Shown: positions 1 through 6,078, counted from the stretch's first letter. The stretch: 7,137 nt of DNA from Roseovarius sp. (GCA_007125415.1 SLDH01000332.1:1-7137), one strand, 5' to 3'. Numbers and translations are program-made. Notes: generated from the letters alone by a model not told the origin.

Positions 1-388
1 AGCCCAGACGCCCGCCTGACCGGTCAAACGCCACCATCGGCACGATCAGAATTTCCGGCTCGAGCATCTCCAGAACTTCGGGGATGGCCGCGCCGAAGGC
101 CCCCGTGGTCATGGCACAGCCCGGGACCCAGCGCGCAAAGGAGAGCGCCTGCCCCGCCGCCCTGATCACCGGAACGCCCACCGGGCCATGGGCCGCCGCC
201 CTGGCCATGGCGGGCAACGGGTCGATCTCGGTGCGGATGGGCATGTAGCCCGAAAGCGGCACGCCCCGGTAGTTTGTCAAAACGTCCCAAAGTAGCGCCG
301 CCCCGGTGCCGGGATCGGCGGCATGGGCCGCCTTGCGGCGGGCGAATGCTGCCTTGCGGGCCTCGGCCTTGACATCCACGCCCCTCAT
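1..388 (-). CDS. 5-formyltetrahydrofolate cyclo-ligase, 3' part cut by window edge
   Basis: The family (5-FCL/MTHFS, YgfA-like) uses ATP to convert 5-formyl-THF to 5,10-methenyl-THF in the cytoplasm, returning a storage folate to one-carbon metabolism. The visible 129 residues run from an ATG at 388. They contain the basic N-terminal helix (KAEARKAAFARRKAA, residues 7-21), the substrate-side motif SGYMPIRTEIDPLPAM (46-61), and a conserved strand ending in LIVPMVAFDRSGGRLG (114-129). The family normally continues with YGGGFYD there, but the window ends first. Family length is about 190 residues, so roughly a third is missing. The ATG shares its A with the mgtE stop codon (TGATG), and I see no strong Shine-Dalgarno, so translation is probably coupled to mgtE. 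The frame is open throughout and the identification is firm. Confidence 0.92.
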   Translation of the reverse strand, partial: MRGVDVKAEARKAAFARRKAAHAADPGTGAALLWDVLTNYRGVPLSGYMPIRTEIDPLPAMARAAAHGPVGVPVIRAAGQALSFARWVPGCAMTTGAFGAAIPEVLEMLEPEILIVPMVAFDRSGGRLG

Positions 389-1782
389 CAGATCAGCACC
401 AGTGTCGCGATGCCGAGGAAAACGAAGAAGCCGACGATATCGGTGATCGTGGTCACGAAGGGGCCCGAGGCCACCGCGGGATCCACGCCCATGCGCTCGA
501 GCGTCAGCGGTATCACCACCCCGCCCACCGCCGCACCGATCAGCGTGAGCAACAGCGCCGTGGCAATCACCGCACCGATCAACGGCTCTCCGAACCAGAG
601 CGCCACGACAGTCCCCATGATCACGCCGAAGGCCAGCCCGTTCAGCAGGCCCACGAGGGCCTCGCGCCGGATCACCCGCATGGCATTGGATGACGTGAGG
701 TCACGGGTGGCCAGTGCCCGCACCGCCACCGCGAGCGACTGGGTGCCCGCATTGCCCCCCATGGAGGCCACGATCGGCATGAGGATGGCCAGCAGAACGA
801 TCTGCTGGATGGTGGCCTCGAACTGCGAAATGACCGATGCCGCGATATTTGCTGTCACGAGGTTGATCATGAGCCAGGGAAACCGGCCGCGCGCGGTAAC
901 AAGCACCTTGTCCGTCAGGCTGGTATCCCCCACACCGGCCAGCTTGAGGTAATCGTCTTCGTGTTCTTCGTCCAGCACGGCCATCGCATCATCTATGGTG
1001 ATCACACCCACGAGCCGCCCGTCCTCATCCACGACCGGGGCCGAAATCAGGTGATACTGGTTGAACGCATAGGCCACATCGCCCTCGTCCTGCGTGGCCG
1101 GGATGACATGCAGGATCTCTTCGACCAGTGATTTGAGCAGCACCTCGCGCCGCGACGCCATGAGACGCCCCAAAGTGACATTGCCCACCGGCTTAAGACG
1201 CGGATCGACCAGCACGATGTGATAGAATTGCTCGGGCAGATCGTCGCTGTTGCGCAGGTAGTCGATCGCTTCGCCCACATTCCAGTGCTCGGGTGCCATC
1301 ACCACTTCGCGCTGCATGAGGCGGCCGGCGGATTGTTCGGGATAGGTCAGCGATTGCTGGATCGCGACACGGTCATTGTGCTCGAGTGCCCCGAGGATCG
1401 CCGCTTGCTGGGCATCCCCCAGATCCTCGACCAGATCGACCACATCGTCGCTGTCGAGATCACGCACGGCCTCGGCCAGCACATCGGGATGCAGAAGCTG
1501 GATCACCTCTTCCCGAATGGACTCGTCCAGTTCCGACAGGATATCGCCGTCGAATCCGCCCCCCAGCAGCTTCAGAAGGCGCCGCCGGTCAAAGGCCGTG
1601 ACCTGTTCCAGAAGATCCGCGATATCCGCCGCGTGAAGTGGTGCCATTTCGGCCAGCAACTGCTCGCGGTCGCCCTGATCGACCGCATGGATGATCTGTG
1701 CCACGGCGCGGCGGGTCAGCTCATAGGGATCATCCTCCCGCTCCGGGTCATGATCGATGCGGTTGCTCTGATCATCCATCAT
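388..1782 (-). CDS. mgtE: magnesium transporter/channel MgtE
   Basis: A complete 464-residue MgtE, the usual length for this inner-membrane Mg2+ channel. Domain order is: an acidic N-terminal tail; a superhelical MgtE N domain (about 28-135) rich in DI/DL repeats; a CBS pair (about 150-275) with the second CBS motif near SAPVVDEDGRLVGVITIDDA (247-266); a connecting helix; and five membrane segments from about 303 to the C-terminus. The transmembrane part has the hallmark PIVASMGGNAGTQS (336-349) and DPAVASGPFVTTITD (434-448). The last Asp (448) corresponds to the pore Asp of characterised MgtE proteins. By family knowledge, Mg2+ bound between the N and CBS domains closes the channel when the cell is Mg2+ replete. 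Start choice: two consecutive ATGs, preceded by AGGGGA five bases before the first. It lies upstream of, and overlaps by one base, the cyclo-ligase gene, so the two are probably one transcript. Confidence 0.97.
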   Translation of the reverse strand: MMDDQSNRIDHDPEREDDPYELTRRAVAQIIHAVDQGDREQLLAEMAPLHAADIADLLEQVTAFDRRRLLKLLGGGFDGDILSELDESIREEVIQLLHPDVLAEAVRDLDSDDVVDLVEDLGDAQQAAILGALEHNDRVAIQQSLTYPEQSAGRLMQREVVMAPEHWNVGEAIDYLRNSDDLPEQFYHIVLVDPRLKPVGNVTLGRLMASRREVLLKSLVEEILHVIPATQDEGDVAYAFNQYHLISAPVVDEDGRLVGVITIDDAMAVLDEEHEDDYLKLAGVGDTSLTDKVLVTARGRFPWLMINLVTANIAASVISQFEATIQQIVLLAILMPIVASMGGNAGTQSLAVAVRALATRDLTSSNAMRVIRREALVGLLNGLAFGVIMGTVVALWFGEPLIGAVIATALLLTLIGAAVGGVVIPLTLERMGVDPAVASGPFVTTITDIVGFFVFLGIATLVLI

Positions 1783-1786
1783 TTCA

Positions 1787-1792
1787 TCCCCT
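1787..1792 (-). promoter_or_regulatory. ribosome binding site of mgtE
   Basis: On the minus strand AGGGGA lies four bases before the ATG at 1782. It supports this start over the ATG at 1779 and over an out-of-frame ATG at 1787. Confidence 0.7.
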
Positions 1793-1851
1793 GCGGTCCG
1801 TGTTGATCGCAGAGGTATAGGAGCGTTGCCCGAAAAACAATCACCCGGGCT

Positions 1852-1872
1852 CGACAGACCTTCGCTCTGTCG
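1852..1872 (-). other. perfect 7-bp hairpin in the mgtE upstream region
   Basis: CGACAGA (1852-1858) pairs with TCTGTCG (1866-1872) around a 7-base loop. It sits in the 232-base gap between the CAP gene and mgtE, 70 bases upstream of mgtE. On the minus strand a T5 run follows only about 15 bases later, so it is not a standard Rho-independent terminator for the CAP gene. A weak promoter-like pair, TTGTTT (1835-1840) and TATACC (1814-1819) with 15 bases between, follows it, so the hairpin could lie upstream of the transcript. The rest of the gap shows no gene that I can support. No M-box-like riboswitch is recognisable. Confidence 0.35.
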
Positions 1873-2014
1873 TCATCCGGTGGCTCGAGGGGCCCTGTCG
1901 CCCCATATGGGATTTATCCAAGCCCGGGGCGCCTGTGGCCCGGAGATGCGCCCACCCGATCGGTCGCACGCCCTGTCATTGGAACAAGTTGAACCCGATC
2001 AGACGCAACATCTT

Positions 2015-2512
2015 CTAACGGCAGCCCGGCTCCGCAACGACAAGCACCCACAGATTGCTCCCGCCCCGCGCGAGCCCGTATTCCCTGGCCCGCCGGTGCA
2101 GCATGATGTGCTTGTGTTTGGGCGATTTCTCCCATGCCTCGACAACCTCGCCCGGCGTTCGCTGGCCCGACGCGAGGCTCTCACCGATCCAGCAGGCACG
2201 GTAGCCCTGCGCGCGCCCGCGGGCCCGCACGCCGCGACCGTCGGACCCTTCATGATCCATGAAATCATTGGCCGCCATGTCGCGCAAATGCGCCGCCGCG
2301 GCCCGTTCCAGGGCCGCATTGGGGCGCATCGGGGTCAACCCGTTGCTGATACGCAGCAGATTGATCTGCTCTCCCGCATCGTCGTGGACGGGAAAATCCA
2401 CGCGACGCTCCGCACCTTCCGGTGCGCTATCCGTCGCCTGGCCGACCGTATCACATTGTCCTAAGGCCATCACCAGAACGGCGGCGGCAAGACTGCTTCG
2501 CGCTACTCGCAT
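2015..2512 (-). CDS. CAP-domain (SCP/PR-1-like) exported protein
   Basis: A 165-residue secreted or envelope protein. The N-terminus (MRVARSS then a hydrophobic stretch to about residue 18) is a short signal sequence. A Cys at residue 20 follows ALGQ, which resembles a lipobox but has Gln at -1, so lipidation is uncertain. The CAP domain spans about 47-162. It has the helix INLLR, His87 in MDHEG, Glu111 in IGESLASG, and VVEAWEKSPKHKHIML with His133; these match the four-residue His/Glu cavity of CAP proteins. Cys107 and Cys164 could form a disulfide. The function of bacterial CAP proteins is mostly unknown; no enzyme activity should be assumed. Start choice: ATG 2512 has GGAGGT three bases upstream. 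A longer GTG-initiated frame from 2599 would bury the signal peptide and lacks a ribosome site. It stands alone, 106 bases after hisN. Confidence 0.85.
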   Translation of the reverse strand: MRVARSSLAAAVLVMALGQCDTVGQATDSAPEGAERRVDFPVHDDAGEQINLLRISNGLTPMRPNAALERAAAAHLRDMAANDFMDHEGSDGRGVRARGRAQGYRACWIGESLASGQRTPGEVVEAWEKSPKHKHIMLHRRAREYGLARGGSNLWVLVVAEPGCR

Positions 2513-2515
2513 CAG

Positions 2516-2521
2516 ACCTCC
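2516..2521 (-). promoter_or_regulatory. ribosome binding site that sets the CAP-protein start
   Basis: A full GGAGGT on the minus strand sits three bases before ATG 2512, directly ahead of a signal-peptide-like N-terminus. The spacing is slightly short. It decides against the longer frame starting at GTG 2599. Confidence 0.7.
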
Positions 2522-2618
2522 GAAACACGTTTTTGAGACGATGCGTAGCACATCCTGCAAGCCAAAGAAATACAACGGCAACAATGTCGGCCCTGCCACT
2601 TCGGCCGCGGGAAATCCG

Positions 2619-3413
2619 TCAGGTGACGGAGGACAGGATCGTCAGGGCCGCATCATGCTGCTGTCGGCTGGCTGCGGCCAGCACGCGCCCGCCGTCATGG
2701 ACCGGGGCACCCTGCCAATCCGTCACGATCCCGCCTGCCGCTTCGATCACGGCGATGGGGGCGGCGATATCATAGGCGCTGAGCCCCGCCTCGATCACAA
2801 GGTCGATCTGCCCGGCCGCGAGCATCGCATAGGCATAGCAATCCATGCCGTACCGTGTCAGCTGAACTTCGCGCGCGACAAGGTCGAATGCGGCCTTCTC
2901 GGCCTCGGTCCCGATTTCCGGGAAGGTGGTGAAAAGGGTGGCTGCGTCAAGTGCACGGTCGGACCGGGCCTGCAATGGCCGTGGGCCAAGTGGACCGTGC
3001 ATGATCGCACGTCCGAATCCGCCTTCGAAGCGCTCGCCAATATAGGGCTGCTCGATCAGCCCATAGACGGGCCCCGAGGCATCGACAAGCGCGATGAGAA
3101 CACCCCATGTGGGTGCGCCTGACATGAAAGCGCGCGTGCCATCAATCGGGTCGATCACCCATGTGAGGCCGCTTCTGCCCTGTCTCAGGCCGAACTCCTC
3201 ACCGAGAATGCCGTCATCGGGGTGGCGCAAGGCCAGCATGTCGCGCATGGCCGTCTCTGCTGCTCTGTCGGCGCGTGTGACCGGGTCGAACGCCCCCTCG
3301 CCCTGACGCTTGTTCTGCGTCTCGAGAGCTTCGCCGCGAAAGAATGGCAGAATGGCCTCCCGCGCCACATCCGCCAGCGCATGCGCCGTCTCGATGATAC
3401 GTTCCTGATTCAA
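2619..3413 (-). CDS. hisN: histidinol-phosphatase, inositol monophosphatase family (HisN type)
   Basis: A 264-residue cytoplasmic Mg2+-dependent phosphatase of the IMPase superfamily. Metal-site motifs are visible: GEEFG (71-75), WVIDPIDGT (85-93, metal ligands Asp88 and Asp91) and YDIAAP (214-219, Asp215). The segment after DPIDGT (RAFMSGAPTWGVLIAL, 94-109) resembles the HisN histidinol-phosphatase subgroup more than inositol phosphatases or CysQ. The likely reaction is therefore histidinol-phosphate to histidinol, the penultimate stage of histidine synthesis. Length fits the family. The start is unusual: the codon at 3413-3411 is TTG, and no ATG or GTG occurs between it and the in-frame stop TAA at 3453-3455. 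The next ATG (residue 56) would delete the N-terminal helices. No clear Shine-Dalgarno precedes the TTG. No other his gene is nearby, so the substrate assignment rests on motifs alone; another sugar or inositol phosphate remains possible. Confidence 0.82.
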   Translation of the reverse strand: MNQERIIETAHALADVAREAILPFFRGEALETQNKRQGEGAFDPVTRADRAAETAMRDMLALRHPDDGILGEEFGLRQGRSGLTWVIDPIDGTRAFMSGAPTWGVLIALVDASGPVYGLIEQPYIGERFEGGFGRAIMHGPLGPRPLQARSDRALDAATLFTTFPEIGTEAEKAAFDLVAREVQLTRYGMDCYAYAMLAAGQIDLVIEAGLSAYDIAAPIAVIEAAGGIVTDWQGAPVHDGGRVLAAASRQQHDAALTILSSVT

Positions 3414-3474
3414 GACTGGGCCCGATGCCGGAGGAGAGGTTCGCCCTGAGCCTTAGAGCGAAACGCTGATGAAC

Positions 3475-3843
3475 TCAAGCGTCGCTGAGCACCCGGGCAA
3501 GTTCGAAGAGCCGGCGTCGCTGATTCTCCGGAATCGCGTAATAGGAGCGCACGAGATCAAGCGCCTCCTTGTCGCCCAGGAGGTCCGCCGGGACGCCCTC
3601 TTCCGCTGCCCGTTCACCGGCGGGCTGGCCCAGGCCTTCGAAGAAAAAGCTGATCTCCACACCAAGCGCATCGGCGATATCCCAAAGCCGCGAGGCGCTG
3701 ACACGGTTCGCGCCGGTTTCATACTTCTGAATTTGCTGGAACTTTATACCGACACGCTCTGCCAGCCCTTGCTGGGTCATACCCACCAGCCAGCGGCGAT
3801 GCCTGATACGCTTACCAACATGCACATCAACAGGATGAGCCAT
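3475..3843 (-). CDS. XRE-family (Cro/CI-type HTH) transcriptional regulator
   Basis: A 122-residue DNA-binding protein. The HTH (about 11-66) begins VDVHVGKRIRHRRW, with TQQGLAERVG (23-32) as second helix and FQQIQKYETGANRVSAS (35-51) covering the recognition helix. It ends in LWDIADALGVEISFFFEGL, the pattern of a family very common in alphaproteobacteria. A polar linker (72-90) leads to a C-terminal helix pair (about 91-120, ALDLVRSYYAIPENQRRRLFELARVL). No enzymatic or ligand domain is seen. Start choice: ATG 3843 is preceded by AAGGAG at six bases. A GTG at 3858 would add five residues but would place the ribosome site inside the gene. It is followed after 61 bases by hisN on the same strand, so they may share a transcript. 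It is divergent from the quinone oxidoreductase gene. The target is unknown; autoregulation is plausible given the upstream dyad. Confidence 0.9.
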   Translation of the reverse strand: MAHPVDVHVGKRIRHRRWLVGMTQQGLAERVGIKFQQIQKYETGANRVSASRLWDIADALGVEISFFFEGLGQPAGERAAEEGVPADLLGDKEALDLVRSYYAIPENQRRRLFELARVLSDA

Positions 3844-3849
3844 GCAATA

Positions 3850-3855
3850 CTCCTT
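3850..3855 (-). promoter_or_regulatory. ribosome binding site that sets the XRE-regulator start
   Basis: AAGGAG on the minus strand, six bases before ATG 3843. It overlaps codons of the alternative GTG 3858 start and so argues for the ATG. Confidence 0.75.
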
Positions 3856-3890
3856 CACTCTCTTCTATCCGCAAACCAACAGGTATTCAG

Positions 3891-3911
3891 ATCACCCTCA
3901 GCGATAGTGAT
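3891..3911. promoter_or_regulatory. candidate operator dyad upstream of the XRE gene
   Basis: ATCAC (3891-3895) and GTGAT (3907-3911) form a perfect 5-bp inverted repeat with an 11-base spacer. Its near edge is 48 bases from the XRE start codon. The half-site separation of 16 bp is larger than one helical turn. A dyad near the gene's own promoter would fit autoregulation by a Cro/CI-type protein, but a 5-bp repeat can arise by chance. Confidence 0.25.
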
Positions 3912-3947
3912 TCCAGCGCCATGACGGATGCCTGATTTCTGCGTCGG

Positions 3948-3975
3948 AATGTACCAACTCATCCACAGAAGACAA
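3948..3975 (-). promoter_or_regulatory. possible sigma-70-type promoter for XRE gene
   Basis: TTGTCT (3970-3975) and TACATT (3948-3953), 16 bases apart on the minus strand, each match four of six consensus bases. Transcription would start near 3941 and give a leader of about 100 bases containing the ATCAC/GTGAT dyad. This is the AT-richer part of the 295-base intergenic region (3844-4138). On the plus strand the same region has only weak candidates for the oxidoreductase gene, such as TTGCGC (3982-3987) with TAAATA (4005-4010) and an isolated TTGACA (4060-4065) without a good -10. Confidence 0.3.
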
Positions 3976-4138
3976 GGATTATTGCGCACGACACGCGGGT
4001 ATCCTAAATATGGGAACAATCTACAGGCGAAGCTGCATCGGCCCGGGATCACCCGGCGTTTGACAGCAGCACCAGCGCGCTGCAAAAGGCCATGACATGC
4101 GCCGCAAGGGCCGCAAAGGCTGTCAGAAGGGTTGATAC

Positions 4139-5098
4139 ATGCGCGCCTTTTCCGTTGAAACCGCTGGAGCGCCCCCCCGCCTGGTGCGCCGGGACCTGCC
4201 TGCGCCCGGACACGGCGAGATTCAGGTGAGAATCGGCGCCTGCGGGCTCAATTTCGCCGATCTGCTGATGATGAAAGGCGAGTATCAGGACATGCCCGAT
4301 ACTCCCTTCACACTCGGCATGGAGGTGGCGGGCGTGGTGACCGCACAGGGCCCCGGCGTCGTGGCGCCGGCCCTGGGCACGCGCGTTGCGGTATTCGGCG
4401 GTCAGGGTGGCCTGGCGGAGATGGGCAACTTTCCCGCCGACCGGGCCGTCACCCTCCCCGATGCGATGAGTTTCTCCGAAGGGGCTGCCTTCCAGATCGC
4501 CTATGGGACCAGCCACGTCGCGCTGCAAAAGGCGCAACTGCGCGCGGGCGAGACGCTTCTTGTGCTCGGGGCCGCCGGCGGTGTCGGGCTGACGGCGGTG
4601 GAAATCGGCAAGCTGATGGGGGCCAAGGTCATCGCCTGCGCACGCGGTGCGGACAAGCTGGAAGTGGCCCGGCAGGCCGGGGCGGATCATCTGATCGATG
4701 CGCGGACACAAGATATCCGGGAAGTCTGCCGCGAGCTGGGCGGCCTCGACGTGGTTTACGATCCTGTTGGCGGTGACCAGTTCACGGCCGCCTTTCGGGC
4801 CTGCAAGCCCGAGGCGCGGCTGCTCTGCATCGGCTTTGCGTCGGGCGAGGTGCCGAAGATCCCGGCCAATCATCTGCTGGTCAAGAATATCAGCGTCCTG
4901 GGCTTCTACTGGGGCGGATATCTGAAATTCAGGCCCGAGGTCATCACTGACAGCCTGTCCGCCCTTCTGCGCTGGTATGAGGATGGGCACCTGCGCCCCC
5001 ATATCAGCCATGAGTTCCCGCTCGAGCGGGCGGATGAGGCGCTGGAAGTGCTGCGCCAGCGCAGATCCACCGGCAAGGTCGTGGTCACGCCTTCCTGA
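4139..5098 (+). CDS. NADPH:quinone oxidoreductase-type MDR protein
   Basis: A 319-residue cytoplasmic member of the medium-chain dehydrogenase/reductase superfamily, zeta-crystallin/QOR branch, which reduces quinones or other alpha,beta-unsaturated carbonyls with NADPH. The GroES-like part (about 1-125) has GEIQVRIGACGLNFADLLMMKG (26-47) and TLGMEVAGVV (58-67). The zinc ligands of alcohol dehydrogenases are absent, as expected. The Rossmann part has GAAGGVGLTAVEIGKLMGAK (144-163), then ACARGADKLEVARQAGADHL (166-185) with basic residues suited to NADPH, and YDPVGG (207-212). The C-terminus ends with TGKVVVTP, usual for the family. Start choice: ATG 4139 has AGAAGGG (4125-4131) seven bases upstream. 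The last 14 bases overlap the 3' end of the LysR gene. The true substrate cannot be told from sequence. Confidence 0.93.
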   Translation: MRAFSVETAGAPPRLVRRDLPAPGHGEIQVRIGACGLNFADLLMMKGEYQDMPDTPFTLGMEVAGVVTAQGPGVVAPALGTRVAVFGGQGGLAEMGNFPADRAVTLPDAMSFSEGAAFQIAYGTSHVALQKAQLRAGETLLVLGAAGGVGLTAVEIGKLMGAKVIACARGADKLEVARQAGADHLIDARTQDIREVCRELGGLDVVYDPVGGDQFTAAFRACKPEARLLCIGFASGEVPKIPANHLLVKNISVLGFYWGGYLKFRPEVITDSLSALLRWYEDGHLRPHISHEFPLERADEALEVLRQRRSTGKVVVTPS

Positions 5099-5960
5099 GC
5101 AATGGCGCCTGCGCCGCGCCGAAGCCCTGGCGGATCATCGCGCCAAGCTCGTCAAGCACCTCATCACCGGCGCGGGCGGCATACATGTTGATCTGCTGCG
5201 CCCCCAGATCGGGCAGATCACAGCCGGCGGGCAAGGCCGCCAGATGCGGCGGTATGCTGTCTTCGAGCAATGCACCCATCGCAAGGTCGGCACTGATCAG
5301 GGCCTCGACCGCACGGTCATCATCCGAATCGACCGCCATGTCCCAGTCGACCCCGGCAGCATCCAGCGCCCGCAGGACGATGGGCTTGAAAATGCAGTAT
5401 TTGCAGAAGGCCAGCCGCAAGGGTCGCACCTTCCAGATCAGGGCGTCACGCCCGACCACCCAGCGCAGCGGCATTTCGGTCAGGGTCTCTCCCCCCGGGT
5501 GCAGCGAGGTCTCGGTGGTCAGGATCAGATCGATCTCGCCCCGATCGAGAGCCTCGAGCAGCTTGATGGTGCTCGACGACCGCAACTGCACCTTTACCCG
5601 CGGGAAGAGGGTGTTGAAAGTCCTGAGAACCTGCGGAATGACCGGATAGACGATGTCATGGGGCACCCCGAGGGTGAGTTGTCCCTCATAGTGATCCTCG
5701 GTGAGGCGGCCCACCAGCTCGTCGTTGAGAGTGATCATCCGCCGGGCATAGCTCAGCAACTGCTCCCCGGGCGCGGTCAGGGCCACACGGCGTCCGCTGC
5801 GGTCCAGCAAGGCGATGCCCAGCATCTCCTCTAGCCGTTTGAGTTGCATGGATACAGCCGATTGCGTGAGGTTCAGCGAGGCCGCGGCGCGCGTGACCCC
5901 GCCCTGATCGGCCACGGCCACGAATGAACGCAGAGTCGTCATATCCAGATTCCGAATCAT
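5085..5960 (-). CDS. LysR-family transcriptional regulator
   Basis: A 291-residue LTTR. The winged HTH is at about 7-66, with FVAVADQGGVTRAAASLNLT (13-32) followed by QSAVSMQLKRLEEMLG (33-48). A linker helix leads to a periplasmic-binding-protein-like effector domain (about 93-285) containing QLTLGVPHDIV and LTEMPLRWVVG. Within it, residues 185-190 read FCKYCI. The second Cys (189) lies where many LTTRs of this type have a conserved Cys; the first (186) appears to be extra. Start choice: ATG 5960 is preceded by AGGA six bases upstream, and the length is then normal. The open frame extends 40 codons further upstream (to 6080), but that stretch covers the promoter region and is not LTTR-like. 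It is divergent from the DUF1127 gene and overlaps the oxidoreductase gene at the 3' ends. The effector is unknown. Either neighbour is a candidate target, the DUF1127 side being the classical arrangement. Confidence 0.93.
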   Translation of the reverse strand: MIRNLDMTTLRSFVAVADQGGVTRAAASLNLTQSAVSMQLKRLEEMLGIALLDRSGRRVALTAPGEQLLSYARRMITLNDELVGRLTEDHYEGQLTLGVPHDIVYPVIPQVLRTFNTLFPRVKVQLRSSSTIKLLEALDRGEIDLILTTETSLHPGGETLTEMPLRWVVGRDALIWKVRPLRLAFCKYCIFKPIVLRALDAAGVDWDMAVDSDDDRAVEALISADLAMGALLEDSIPPHLAALPAGCDLPDLGAQQINMYAARAGDEVLDELGAMIRQGFGAAQAPLLRKA

Positions 5961-5999
5961 CACCAATCCTGATGCAGAGCAACTTAAACATTCATTTTC

Positions 6000-6028
6000 C
6001 ATATATCTCCGGATGCGCGATACATCAA
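6000..6028 (-). promoter_or_regulatory. sigma-70-type promoter for lysR-type gene
   Basis: TTGATG (6023-6028) and TATATG (6000-6005) on the minus strand with an ideal 17-base spacer. Each box matches four of six consensus bases. Transcription would begin near 5993, leaving a leader of about 33 bases with the AGGA ribosome site. Confidence 0.5.
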
Positions 6029-6035
6029 CCATCCG
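6010..6035. promoter_or_regulatory. candidate LysR operator, dyad CGGATG-N14-CATCCG
   Basis: CGGATG (6010-6015) and CATCCG (6030-6035) form a perfect 6-bp inverted repeat. A nested GATG-N7-CATC (6012-6026) makes a 15-bp dyad, the size of LTTR recognition sites although not a strict T-N11-A. The element covers the -35 box and part of the spacer of the leftward promoter and lies about 44 bases upstream of the DUF1127 start. That position suits autorepression plus control of the divergent gene. Binding by this LysR protein is inferred. Confidence 0.4.
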
Positions 6036-6036
6036 A

Positions 6037-6051
6037 ATGCAAACATGCAAA
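6037..6051 (+). repeat. tandem ATGCAAA direct repeat
   Basis: ATGCAAA occurs at 6037-6043 and again at 6045-6051, one base apart, immediately beside the CGGATG dyad and 28 bases before the DUF1127 start codon. An 8-bp phase is less than a helical turn. It could be part of a protein site or a chance feature of an AT-richer leader. Confidence 0.3.
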
Positions 6052-6078
6052 TACATCACCAAACGGAAAGAAGCCCTC

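Noticed and set aside
24..290. 88-codon minus-strand frame inside the cyclo-ligase gene
   Set aside because: It is a different frame from the one encoding the 5-FCL motifs, which remains open to the window edge.
323..952. Plus-strand open frame opposite mgtE
   Set aside because: It is a Ser/Thr/Pro-rich translation of the strand opposite a well-conserved transporter; a GC-rich codon shadow.
2588..2607. CGGCC/GGCCG hairpin just after hisN as a terminator
   Set aside because: It has only five pairs with a 10-base loop and no T-run on the minus strand.
3855..4085. 76-codon minus-strand frame in the XRE/oxidoreductase gap
   Set aside because: It has no ribosome site and no family resemblance, and it covers the probable XRE promoter and dyad.
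4049..5011. Long 320-codon minus-strand open frame opposite the oxidoreductase gene
   Set aside because: It is the antisense of a clearly conserved MDR gene. Its protein is low-complexity and Gly/His/Ala-rich, with no recognisable domain. Its hydrophobic C-terminal tail (around 4049-4138) has no ribosome site or proper start.
4977..5834. 285-codon plus-strand frame opposite the LysR gene
   Set aside because: It overlaps the oxidoreductase gene in another frame and lies antisense to a conserved LysR protein; no domain seen.
5983..6004. CTTAAA/CCATAT as an RpoH promoter for the DUF1127 gene
   Set aside because: The two boxes are only 10 bases apart, too close for an RpoH site.
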